Below, piece after piece: positions 31,124 to 40,703 of a stretch of 64,000 bases of DNA. Below the pieces are notes generated by a model that was not told the DNA's origin, searched no databases, and saw only the letters and a list, made by a program, of their open reading frames with translations. The stretch is from Lithodes maja (lineage: Eukaryota; Arthropoda; Malacostraca; Decapoda; Lithodidae), in contig JBAKBP010012262.1 of assembly GCA_037953745.1 (NCBI GenBank), forward strand, positions 1-64,000, written 5' to 3'. The position numbers were made by a program, and so were the translations under genes. Position 1 is the first letter of the stretch; each line of letters begins with the position of its first letter.

Positions 31124-31299
31124 CTTATGGAACTCCCCAAAGCTAAGCCTGTGAGGGTTATGGAAGTATAAGAGGCTTTCTTGTTTCTTCTCTATGTCGG
31201 GCCGCAGGAAGGAAGCTCGACCCAAACCTCCATGCTCCGCCACGCCCCACGTGTACACCAGCTTGTCAGGCCGGGAGTGGACCCCAACATATTCAAATT
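31124..31299 (-). CDS. Candidate host exon, RCC1-like protein (RCC1L/WBSCR16 type)
   Basis: A 176-bp minus-strand exon candidate starts after a TTTCTTTATCAG acceptor and ends before a GT donor (CATAAG then GTTAAG). The frame reads FEYVGVHSRPDKLVYTWGVA and continues with a GGLG segment, giving one RCC1 blade pattern (VYxWG...G.LG). The YVG then VY.WG spacing resembles the start of the first repeat of RCC1L, a mitochondrial RCC1-fold protein linked in vertebrates to OPA1 and mitoribosome assembly. The exon begins in phase 1 and ends in phase 0. The low repeat content nearby and the promoter-like motifs upstream fit a real gene. No second exon was found, so assignment rests on about 59 residues. 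Confidence 0.55.
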
Positions 31300-31357
31300 C
31301 TGATAAAGAAAACAAAAAACAAATTAATAATATGTATAACTACATTATAATATAATA

Positions 31358-31520
31358 TACAGTGGAGCCCCCATTTTCGCCACAGCAGTCTTCGCTGTTT
31401 CAAATTTCGCGGCACACACCAAATATTCCCAATTTCCATTTTCGCGCCAAACGCTTCAATCTTCGCATAAAAATCCCAGTCGAATCTCGAAAAAATTGCA
31501 AAATTAACGAAAAACTTGAC
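31358..31520 (+). mobile_element. pogo/Tigger-like terminal fragment
   Basis: TA followed by CAGTGGAGCCCCCATTTTCG and repeated TTTCGC words is typical of pogo-group terminal repeats. No right end is visible before 32826, so this is treated as a fragment, probably within the intron upstream of the RCC1-like exon. Confidence 0.45.
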
Positions 31521-31637
31521 ATAAAACTAGATATTAAACAAAAACAATAACAAAAAGTTTAACATAACTAAAAGAATCTGCCAGGTTAGAGACGAAATCC
31601 GAGTGAATCCGAGATCCGATCGTCAAATGCGCAAGAT

Positions 31638-31660
31638 GCCGCCATCTTTTTATGACGTCA
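31638..31660 (-). promoter_or_regulatory. CRE plus YY1 motif, candidate core promoter
   Basis: On the minus strand a consensus CRE (TGACGTCA, 31660-31653) is followed 4 bases later by AAGATGGCGGC (31648-31638), the classical YY1 site that often overlaps the translation start. The ATG at 31645-31643 opens a short frame (MAASCAFDD...). The pair lies about 340 bp upstream of the RCC1-like exon in the right orientation. A GT after the seventeenth codon would give a phase-1 junction matching that exon, though the donor is weak. Confidence 0.45.
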
Positions 31661-31719
31661 TCACTAAGCAGACGCTTACAGTGCACTCGTATCTGTGTTG
31701 ACCAAACAACCGTTTGCAA

Positions 31720-32826
31720 GTTTTTTTGTGCCTGAGCCCCTTATCTCTCGCGTTTATTATAACCTCTAGTACATCTGGTGATAGGGATGGTGGGCCTGGT
31801 GGTAGTAATGAAGGAAATTCATGCTCAAAACACTAGAGGAAAGGCCAGTCCTAGGATGAAAGCGGCGTTAATGCCGACGATTTAGGCTAGGCTAATTATG
31901 ACAATGATTTAAAATAAAGTCTGAGTGGTAAGTAATCTTTTCATAATATGTATTTATACATATTCTCCTCATAATATGTATTTATTGGATGTATTTGGGG
32001 CGAAATGGGTACTTGAGGGGTGACTGGATGAATTTAGAACCTAGGCTAGGCCTACCACTTTTCCCATAAGAATAATTCCCCAATGTACAATTTATTGGTG
32101 GCTCCTTACGTCAATGACGTAAGAGCCTATGATAATATGGCCTCGTTCCGGGCTCCTCAAAGCCCGGGTTAACCTCGATCACGACGGTCGAGAACCAAGA
32201 TCATCTTAGGGGGTACCCCTTAATCATTCCTAAGGTACGTCATTGGGACGGAGCCACTGAAAAGTAGAAAATAAAAAAGAAAAGAATTAACACAGTTTGA
32301 ACACCGTGCCTACGCGCATTCCGATCTTCCTCTGTTTCCCATACCTTGCCTGCTATCCCCACCTCTCCAGGTGCGATCTCTCTCGACCGTCGCCCATCCA
32401 GAATGGACGTGTTCTCATTGTCCTCCCTTTTCAGTTTTGCATAGCCCCTCTTAAACGTGTCAGTTTTTAGTTCATAGTGAGTCTAATTGCAAATTGAGTT
32501 TGTATATGCATTTAGGAATGTATTTATTTTAATGGTTTCACTTGTAAACCTGAAGAAGCAAGGACTTAGTTTCTGGGCTGGTCGACGATCGTGTTTTCAA
32601 GGACGCCACTTTGCTTCACTTAAGTGTTTTTTATCATACGAGCATTGGCTCATTAGCTGCAGTGTCCCTTTTTTCTATGAAAGTGTGTATTAACGTTGTA
32701 GCTTGATATTAATTTCCTTAAGTGTTAATTAAGTGCGAGATTAGTTCAAATTCATAGAACTTTATTTCTTTGCTTGTACTCCCCCAAGGTTGTGCGTTGG
32801 CCAGAGGTTTACTTGTCTTAACCATA
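31720..32826. other. Unassigned non-coding interval
   Basis: No gene is seen. A small snapback occurs at about 32098-32265, with GTGGCTCC near both ends and the TTACGTCAATGACGTAA palindrome at its left side. The rest shows no recognised domain on either strand. Confidence 0.4.
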
Positions 32827-33221
32827 CAGTCGACGCTCCATTTCACAGACGTCGATTTAACGGATTTCGGATTTAACAGACTCCAGCTGGTAAATTAGGC
32901 CTCTAAAATCAACCAAATTTTTAGACATATCGAGTCTACACACAGGTATCGAGTCTACACACACTCAGATGTAACATATAAACTAAACACTATGGTACAC
33001 AATGCTAATATAATTGCCCAATAATGTATATAATGCTTATTGTTTGGCATTATGAGTATTGTACATATCAGTAATGGGCGAAATTGTAACTATCCTGAGA
33101 CGCCATTTGCAATGTTTACGTTTTGGCCTGACGCTACGGTACAACGATCCGGTACACTGAACTTTCGGTACAGTAACAATATCGTCACCTTTTCGTTTTT
33201 TTTATTTCGTAGGCTACAAAT

Positions 33222-35860
33222 TTCTATCTATCTATCTATTGCCTGACGCCGTGATCCCCGAAGGGGTGGCCACGAACGAACCGCCCCCATGCACCTCTGT
33301 CCCCAGTCAGTCGACGCCCCTCCCCCCAACCAGCACCGCCTTCATTCATGTAGTTCCTCACTCCATCCTTCCACCTCATATTCGGTCTACCTCTCCCCCT
33401 CCACCTCGCTCTCATACACCCTCTTAGTCATTCTCTCGCTTTCCATACGTTCCATATGGCCGAACCATCTCAAGTTGTTCCTTTTCACACTTTCCAGCAC
33501 ATCTACCTCCACACCACACCTCCTTCTTACTTCCTCATTAGTCTGTCTATCCCTCCATGTAATTCCGCACGCACTCCTTAAGTAATTAATTTCCACTGCT
33601 CTCACTCTTGGTCTGAGTCTCTCAACCAACGTCCATGCTTCGCTTCCGTAAGTCAGTGTCGGGATTACCACACTGTCATGCAAGGACTTCTTCACTTCCA
33701 TACTGACCACCCTATTTCTTGTTACTGCTTTTAGCGTTCCTACAACCCTCTTCCCCTGTTGTACCCTCTCCCGCACCTCTTCATCCATAGTCCCATCTTT
33801 ACTCAACACACTGCCCAGATACTTAAAAGAGTTGACGATCTCCATAGCCTGACCGTTCAGCTTCACCTCACACTCTGTGACTTCACCCCTTTCGAAGACC
33901 ATAACCTTGCTCTTCCCCGTATTTACCTTCAAATTCCGTTTTTCGCACACTGTTCCAAACTCATTTACCAGACCCTGCAACTCCCATTCATTATCACTCA
34001 TCAGAACTGTATCATCCGCAAACAGCAGTATAGGTAGCTTCCACTCAATTCCCTCCCTTTTCAGCGATACACCAACATCCACTGCTCTTGATAGTATTTC
34101 TTTCATAACTCCATCCATATATACAGTAAACAACCACGGGGACATCACACACCCGTTTCAAACCAACATTCAGGTCAAAGAACTCGCTCTGCTCACTCTC
34201 CACACGTACTGCCGCCTTTGCACCCTCATACATGCTCTTCACTGCTTTCAGCAACTTGCCCTCTTCTCCGTATATTCTAAGTACTTTCCACAAACCTTCT
34301 CTATCCACTCTGTCATAGGCCTTCTCCAAGTCCATAAAGGCAACATACACCTTTTGTTTCTTCTCCAGATACTTCTCCACAACACAATTCAGGGTAAAAA
34401 TCTGATCTACACATCCTCTTCCCTTCCTAAAGCCTCCCTGCTCGTCGCCTATCCATTTCTCCGTTCTCACTCTCACTCTCTCAATCACTACCCTACTGTA
34501 TACCTTCCCTACTACGCTTAGAAGACATATTCCTCGGTGGTTACCATACACTCCTCTTTCCCCTTTGCCCTTATATAGGGGGACTATTATGCCAGTCTTC
34601 CAGTCATCGGGTGCACTCCCCTTCTCCCATGCTAGTTTGCACATTTTTCATACCCATTCTATCACTATCTCACCACCATACCTCAACATTTCCCCACACA
34701 CTCCATCTGTTCCTGGTGCTTTCCCCAACTTCACTCTTTTCATGGCTTCCCACACTTCTGACCTCCTGATCCCCACCTCCTCCTCCACTACTTCTCTTCT
34801 TCTCCCTCCCATACCATATCCAGCTATGTTTGCTGGCTCTTCATTCCTTTCATTTAGCAACTCACTGAAGTACTCCCTCCATCTTTCGACTCTCTCTTGC
34901 TTCTCGGCTAGCATTCTCCCATTCTTATCTTTCACACCCTTACTGTTTCCCTTGCTACCTTCCCTAACTTTCTTGACTTCTTTCCAGAACAGTTTCTTAC
35001 TCTCCCTCCATTTTACACTCAGATTCCTTCCAAATTCCTCATCTACTCTTCTCTTACTTTCCTTCACTACTCTCTTCACCACCCTCTTACTCTCCACGTA
35101 CCTCGCTCGTTTCTGTCTCTCGGAATCTTCATTCCCTCTACTACCCAACCACTCTCTATATGCTTTCTTCTTTTCTTCCACAGCTATTCTTACCTCTTCT
35201 GTCCACCATGCTGTACCTTTCACTCCCCTCCCTCTTCTCCTCACTCCACACACCTCCTCACATGCTGCACAGATCTCATCCTTAAACACCTTGCTCATCT
35301 CCTCCACTTCCTCCATAACTTCCAGGTCGAACCCACCTAGTCGTCTTTCCACTGCTCTCCTGTACTCCTCCCTGACTTCCTCCTCCTGCAACCTCTCCAC
35401 CCTCCTCACCATTCCACCCTCCTCTCAATTCCCTCCCGCTCTCCTCACCCACTTCTTTTGTATCCTAACCTTAGCTACCACTACATAATGATCAGACAGA
35501 CCCCCTCCAATACCCCTATACACCCTAGCATCCATCACAGATTTCTTCATTCGTTCATCCACACATACATAATCAATCAATGACTTTCGTTCCACCACTG
35601 TCTTATCCTTCATTGTCAACATCCGTTTCCACGTGTACCTGTGGATCATTCTGTGTCGGAAGAAGGTGTTGGCTATCCACAGCCTCCTCCCCACACATAC
35701 GTCCACAAGTGCACTACCATTCCCATTCACCTCTGATGGTACCCCCCACCCTCCCACCACTCCCTCAACTTTCCTATCACCCACCTTACCATTCATATCC
35801 CCAATCAGAAATATTCTTTCGTTCTTGTCAAACTTCTCCAGGCACGCCTCCACATTCATC
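33222..35860 (-). mobile_element. RTE-type LINE copy 2, 5'-truncated
   Basis: The copy lies on the minus strand and ends in (TAGA)n at 33222. Its 5' end is cut within the endonuclease at 35860. The host sequence CTACAAATTT is present on both sides (about 33212-33221 and 35861-35870), giving a 10-bp target duplication inside the pogo-like element. Confidence 0.9.
33240..35850 (-). pseudogene. RTE endonuclease-RT, copy 2
   Basis: The same protein as at 7050-10061, lacking the first third of the endonuclease. Damage relative to copy 1: a TGA near 35425 from clustered substitutions; TGG to TGA near 34646; a 2-bp loss near 34152, just before the SPWLF motif; and an 8-bp loss near 33397. The LLFADDTVL box survives. 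Between the breaks the sequence is almost identical to copy 1, so the copies are young. Confidence 0.85.
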
Positions 35861-36324
35861 CTACAAATTTGCATCCACATAATATATTATGGTATTATTG
35901 GGTATTATTGTAATAAATAAAACACACTTTGATATTGCTTTATATTTATCCCATAAAATATTACGAACTATGAATACTTTGGTAGTATCCAAAATAGTAG
36001 GCTACAGTATTGCGTACCAAAACAGACCCTGCACCGTATTGTTTGACTGAACAGGGACGCCAAAATGTAAACATTGCAAATGGCGTCTCCAGGATAGGGT
36101 TTATTTACAATTTCGCCCATTACTGATATGTACAATAAGTATTATATACATTATTGGGCAATTATATTAGCATTGTGTACCATAGTATGTAAATAAGTTA
36201 AGAAAAACCGAATTTTTGTCATTTTATTAATGAATAGGCTAGGGCCTAACCACTTTTCAGAGGTCATTTGCACTTAACAGACTTCGCTTCCCCCCTAAAA
36301 GTCTGTTAAATGGAGGGCTGACTG

Positions 36325-36879
36325 TATTTATATTTTTTATCAGAATTTTAGTTTCCCAAATTTTATTTTCAAAAATTCTTGACCAATTTTCCTTCAATTC
36401 CAATCAATGTTCAGTTATTCATTAATTTATCACAAATAGACATTGTAGGGAAAAATGGTTCATACCATATCAATGTCAATACCTTCAGTAATTACCATCA
36501 AAGTTTTCTATGTGATGGTGGAATTCGTAGTATTTTTTACACGAATCATTCAAGAGTTGCCTTATCAATCAGTGATAGCCATCAATACTTACAGTTGATG
36601 ACATTATATTGTGATGTTAAATCCAATAACAACTTTTTAATAGTAGCCTATTTTACTACTCATTTAGGCACTCGTATTTAATTATTTCCAAGAGTACCAA
36701 GTAGGCCTACAGCCAGTGGAGTACCCAAAATAATATACTGATTGAATATATCTCACTGACTTACAGTCCCGGAAAGAGATAGAAGGCAAACATGTACAAA
36801 GATACATAAAGGAACGCCGAATAACACTCGTGGCCGAGTAGCCCTACCCTTACGAGTGCTAAGACTATGGCGTTGTTGA
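36325..36879. other. Non-coding interval
   Basis: AT-rich DNA between the pogo-like element and the satellite. A 100-codon frame at 36379-36681 has no recognisable motif. I see nothing else. Confidence 0.4.
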
Positions 36880-37243
36880 GATTTTCTCAAGTCCCCGGGT
36901 ACCCTAAACCTTATCTCAATAAGGCCCGGTCACCAAGACCCGGGTACCAGTACTGCCGGTTATAAAGACAGTCCCGGGTACCAGTATGAGCGGGTGACAT
37001 TATAATACCAGAAAAGTACAAAGTCAGTCCCGGGTACAAGATAAGCTATAGCCGGTTACCCCGGAGAATGTTAAGACTAACAGACCCGGGTACCAAGTTT
37101 CCCGGGTGGTATTATAATCTATAACAAAAACAAAGATAGGCCCGGGTACCAGCAATGCCGGGTACTCTGGCAGCCATTAAGTCTATGACAGACCCGGGTA
37201 CCAGTATTCCCGGGTGGTACCATAATACCATAAACCCCGGGTG
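36880..37243. repeat. CCCGGGTACC satellite, block 1
   Basis: Repeating CCCGGGTACCAGTA and GCCGGTTACTCTGGCAGC words with intervening ATAATACCATAA and ACAAAGACAG spacers. The basic spacing is about 58 bp, pairing into about 115 bp. The array continues at 38414, 39491 and 46189 after transposon insertions. Confidence 0.8.
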
Positions 37244-38413
37244 TTGTGGAGAAGTATCTGGAGAAGAAACAAAAGGTGTATGTTGCCTTTATGGACTTGG
37301 AGAAGGCCTATGACAGAGTGGATAGAGAAGGTTTGTGGAAAGTACTTAGAATATACGGAGTAGAGGGCAAGTTGCTGAAAGCAGTGAAGAGCATGTATGA
37401 GGGTGCAAAGGCGGCAGTACGTGTGGAGAGTGAGCAGAGCGAGTTCTTTGACCTGAATGTTGGTTTGAAACAGGGGTGTGTGATGTCCCCGTGGTTGTTT
37501 ACTGTATATATGGATGGAGTTATGAACGAAATACTATCAAGAGCAGTGGATGTTGGTGTATCGCTGAAAAGGGAGGGAATTGAGTGGAAGCTACCTATAC
37601 TGCTGTTTGCGGATGATACAGTTCTGATGAGTGATAATGAATGGGAGTTGCAGGGTCTGGTAAATGAGTTTGGAACAGTGTGCGAAAAACGGAATTTGAA
37701 GGTAAATACGGGGAAGAGCAAGGTTATGGTCTTCGAAAGGGGTGAAGTCACAGAGTGTGAGGTGAAGCTGAACGGTCAGGCTATGGAGATCGTCAACTCT
37801 TTTAAGTATCTGGGCAGTGTGTTGAGTAAAGATGGGACTATGGATGAAGAGGTGCGAGAGAGGATACAACAGGGGAAGAGGGTTGTAGGAACGCTAAAAG
37901 CAGTAACAAGAAATAGGGTGGTCAGTATGGAAGTGAAGAAGTCCTTGCATGACAGTGTGGTAATCCCGACACTGACTTACGGAAGCGAAGCATGGACGTT
38001 GGTTGAGAGACTCAGACCAAGAGTGAGAGCAGTGGAAATGAATTACTTAAGGAGTGCGTGCGGAATTACATGGAGGGATAGACAGACTAATGAGGAAGTA
38101 AGAAGGAGGTGTGGTGTGGAGGTAGATGTGCTGGAAAGTGTGAAAAGGAACAACTTGAGATGGTTCAGCCATATGGAACGTATGGAAAGCGAGAGAATGA
38201 CTAAGAGGGTGTACGAGAGCGAGGTGGAGGGACAGAGGGGGAGAGGTAGACCGAATATGAGGTGGAAGCATGGAGTGAGGAACTACATGAATGAAGGCAG
38301 TGCTGGTTGGGGGGAGGGGCGTCGACTGACTGGGGACAGAGGTGCATGGGGGCGGTTCGTTCGTGGCCACCCCTTCGGGGATCACGGCGTCAGGCAATAG
38401 ATAGATAGATAGA
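37244..38413 (+). mobile_element. RTE-type LINE copy 3, 5'-truncated, in satellite
   Basis: Begins abruptly in the RT domain after CCCCGGG of the satellite and ends with GGCAATAGATAGATAGATAG. It lies on the plus strand, opposite to copies 1 and 2. No target duplication is visible. Confidence 0.88.
37246..38400 (+). CDS. RTE reverse transcriptase, C-terminal two-thirds
   Basis: An open 384-codon frame covers FMDLEKAYDRV, LKQGCVMSPWLF and LLFADDTVLM, followed by the full C-terminal region to GDHGVRQ. It has no frameshift, unlike the other three copies. The endonuclease and the start of RT are absent because of 5' truncation, so it cannot be autonomous. The first listed codon is only where the fragment starts. 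The stop is formed with the first bases of the TAGA tail. Confidence 0.85.
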   Translation: MEKYLEKKQKVYVAFMDLEKAYDRVDREGLWKVLRIYGVEGKLLKAVKSMYEGAKAAVRVESEQSEFFDLNVGLKQGCVMSPWLFTVYMDGVMNEILSRAVDVGVSLKREGIEWKLPILLFADDTVLMSDNEWELQGLVNEFGTVCEKRNLKVNTGKSKVMVFERGEVTECEVKLNGQAMEIVNSFKYLGSVLSKDGTMDEEVRERIQQGKRVVGTLKAVTRNRVVSMEVKKSLHDSVVIPTLTYGSEAWTLVERLRPRVRAVEMNYLRSACGITWRDRQTNEEVRRRCGVEVDVLESVKRNNLRWFSHMERMESERMTKRVYESEVEGQRGRGRPNMRWKHGVRNYMNEGSAGWGEGRRLTGDRGAWGRFVRGHPFGDHGVRQ

Positions 38414-39003
38414 CAAGTAGGCTATAGCCAGTTACTCTGACAGCTGTTAAGACGATAACAGACCCGGGTACCAATATTCCCGGGGGGTATAATAATGCCA
38501 TAACAAAATATAAAGACAGCCCCGGGTATAAGTAGGCTATAGCCGGTCACTCTAGCGGCTGTTAAGACGATAACAGACCCGGGTACCAATATTCCCAGGT
38601 GGTATCCTAATGCCATAACAAGTACAAAGACAGGCCCGGGTACCAATAGGCTATAGCCGGTTACTCTAGCAACCAGGCCCGGGCACCAATAGGCCATCAT
38701 ACCAAAACAAATATAAAGACAACCCCGGGTACAATTAGGCTATGGCCGGTTACTCTGGAGGTTGTTAAGACGATGTCAGACCCGGGTACCAATATTCCCG
38801 GGTGGTATCATAAAGACAGGCCCGGGTACCAGTAACCTATAGCCGGTTACTCTGGCAGCCAGGCCCGGGCACCAGTAGAGCCCCGGGTACTCTAGGCCTT
38901 GTCTAAACAATATAAAGACAGGCCCGGGTATCAGTAATTGACGGGTGATATTACAATGCCGAACAGATATTATTTTGCCGGGTACTCTAGGCTTTGTCAT
39001 ACT
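38414..39003. repeat. CCCGGGTACC satellite, block 2
   Basis: The clearest part of the array. Units starting GACCCGGGTACCAATATTCC at about 38461 and 38576 give a 115-bp period made of two half-units: one with CCCGGGTGGTAT and one with AGGCTATAGCCGGTTACTCT. Later units are shortened. Confidence 0.82.
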
Positions 39004-39490
39004 TTAACCCTTCAAACCCGGTTGGTACACACGTGTACCATTTTTTTTTGGCCCCAGGAACCCGGGTGGTACTACATTGTACCATTGCTTGAAAGCCTGT
39101 GAGCTTCGTGTGCGAGGCGTCGGTCCGACGCATGTAAACAACAGCCGGCTGGACCGACGCTCCGCATCTCCGGCCACAAGAAGGAGAGCGTCGCTTGTTC
39201 GTGTGTGCCTGTATGTTGTTGTTCAGTATCGAAAAGTGGTGTAAAGTGGCTGGTTTGGCCATAAAGTTATCTCCAATGAAATCATCATCACAGCTCACCC
39301 AGTTGACTTAGAGAGCTCTACTTAAGGCCATTTTACAGGTAAATAACACAGCTACGCTTGGGGATGCGCGGGAATGCGGGAAGCAGTCTGATTAACGAAT
39401 ATACGGTAGCCTAGCCTAGACGTTTTTCGGCCAAAACACCCGGATTTCGAGGAATATATATATAATATATAGCCGGGGCCGGAGGGTTAA
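39004..39490 (-). mobile_element. TTAA MITE copy 5
   Basis: TTAA at both ends. The left end CCCTTCAAACCCGGTTGGTA is followed by a CACACGTGTACC snapback. The core blocks CATCATCACAGCTCACCCAG and CGGTAGCCTAGCCTAGACG are in the reverse orientation to copy 4. It interrupts the satellite. Confidence 0.87.
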
Positions 39491-39652
39491 TAAAGACAGA
39501 CCGGGGTTGTTCACAGTATCATAATGACAGCCCCGGCTACAAATAATGGAGACGGCTATCTATTTGTACCGGGTAGGCCTACTCTAGGCTGTGGCATACC
39601 ATAACAAGGACAAGTCTGGGTGCCAATAATGGAAAGAGATAGTATATTTACC
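39491..39652. repeat. CCCGGGTACC satellite, block 3 (diverged)
   Basis: Short and diverged units (CCGGGGTTGTTCACAGTATC, ACCGGGTAGGCCTACTCTAG) lead up to the CR1 tail. Assigned to the array by position and shared words. Confidence 0.55.
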
Positions 39653-39718
39653 TAATTGTATTTACCTAATTGTAGTTTACAGGAGTTGAGCTAAGCTCGT
39701 GTTGTCCCGTCTCTCAGT

Positions 39719-40703
39719 CTACTTTTTATCCAATTTTTTCTTGAAAATATGGATGTTCCTTGCCCCTACCACCTCCTCCTCCAGCCCATTCCATTTGTCA
39801 ATACATCTATAGGGGAAGCTAAACTTCCTGATATCGTTCTTGCAGGTAGGTCTTTTTACTTTGTAGCTGTGGCCTCTAGTTATTCCTGTATCCATAATTA
39901 ATATATCCTCCCTATCCAGCCTCTCCAGCCCCCGGGCACATTTGTACATCATTATCATGTCTCCCCTCTCTCTCCTCTCTTTTAAACTCGGTAGATTTAA
40001 TTTGTCTAGCCTCCCTTCATATGGCAGTTCTCTGAGACTTGGAACCAATCTAGTGACTGCTCTCTGGATTCTTTCTAACTTGTGAATATGCTTCTTTAGA
40101 TGCGGGGACCACACAACTGCTGCATACTCCAATCTTGGTCTAATCATACTCTTCATAATTTTCGCTACCATGGTCTCATCCAAGTAGTTCAGAGCAACTT
40201 TCATATTCCCGGCCATTGCATACATTCCGCTAAAGAGCTTGTTAATATGTTTCTCTGGCGACAAATTATCTTGTATAATCAACCCTAAATCTTTTTCTTT
40301 TTCGGCCTTGCTAATTATATTATCTCCCAGCCTGTACTCCCAATTTGGTCTATTCACACTTCTTCCCATATTTAACACATGGCATTTACTTACATTAAAT
40401 TTCATTTTCCACTTGGTGCTCCATTCGTATATTTTATCTAAATCCCCTTGCAGCTCCTCACAACTACTTTTATTTGTTATTTGTCTCATAATGTTTACGT
40501 CATCTGCAAACATTGACATGTAAGAGTTTATGCCTATCGGCAGGTCATTCACGTACATAAGGAACATGAGAGGTGCCAACACAGATCCCTGCGGCACACC
40601 ACTCTCAACTTTCCGCCACGATGAGTAAGTTCCTCTAATGTTGGTCCTCATTTCCCTATCTGTTAAATAGCTCTCCATCCATTTCAGCAAACTCCCCCTG
40701 ACA
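39719..40703 (-). pseudogene. CR1-group ORF2, C-terminal part (copy 2)
   Basis: This carries the RT from GSLLKWMESYLTDREMRTNI through SGVPQGSVLAPL, SMFADDVNIM and the whole C-terminal region. It is separated by the nested LINE from the N-terminal part at 42905-45043. One visible change near the active site is FADDVN for FADDVK. The remaining frame is open. Confidence 0.85.

Larger units (their letters stand above)
32827..36324. mobile_element. Non-autonomous pogo-like element with nested LINE
   Basis: TA dinucleotides (32825-32826 and 36325-36326) flank inverted ends CAGTCGACGCTCCATTTCAC and, reversed, CAGTCAGCCCTCCATTTAAC. A second inverted block (TTGCCCAATAATGTATATAA and the AATGGGCGAAATTGTAA region) lies at 33010-33120 and about 36070-36180. 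Without the LINE at 33222-35860 the element is about 0.85 kb and has no transposase, so it is a MITE of the pogo group. Confidence 0.8.

Noticed and set aside
32098..32265. Snapback with TTACGTCAATGACGTAA as a regulatory element or MITE
   Set aside because: The ends are short and imperfect and no second copy is present, so it was mentioned only as part of a non-coding interval.
36379..36681. 100-codon plus-strand frame as a gene
   Set aside because: No recognisable domain, AT-rich flanks and no splice or promoter support.
36880..39000. Regularly spaced CCCGGGTACC repeats as a CRISPR-like array
   Set aside because: Units are diverged, spacers are not unique, there are no cas genes, and the sequence is eukaryotic. 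It is a satellite.
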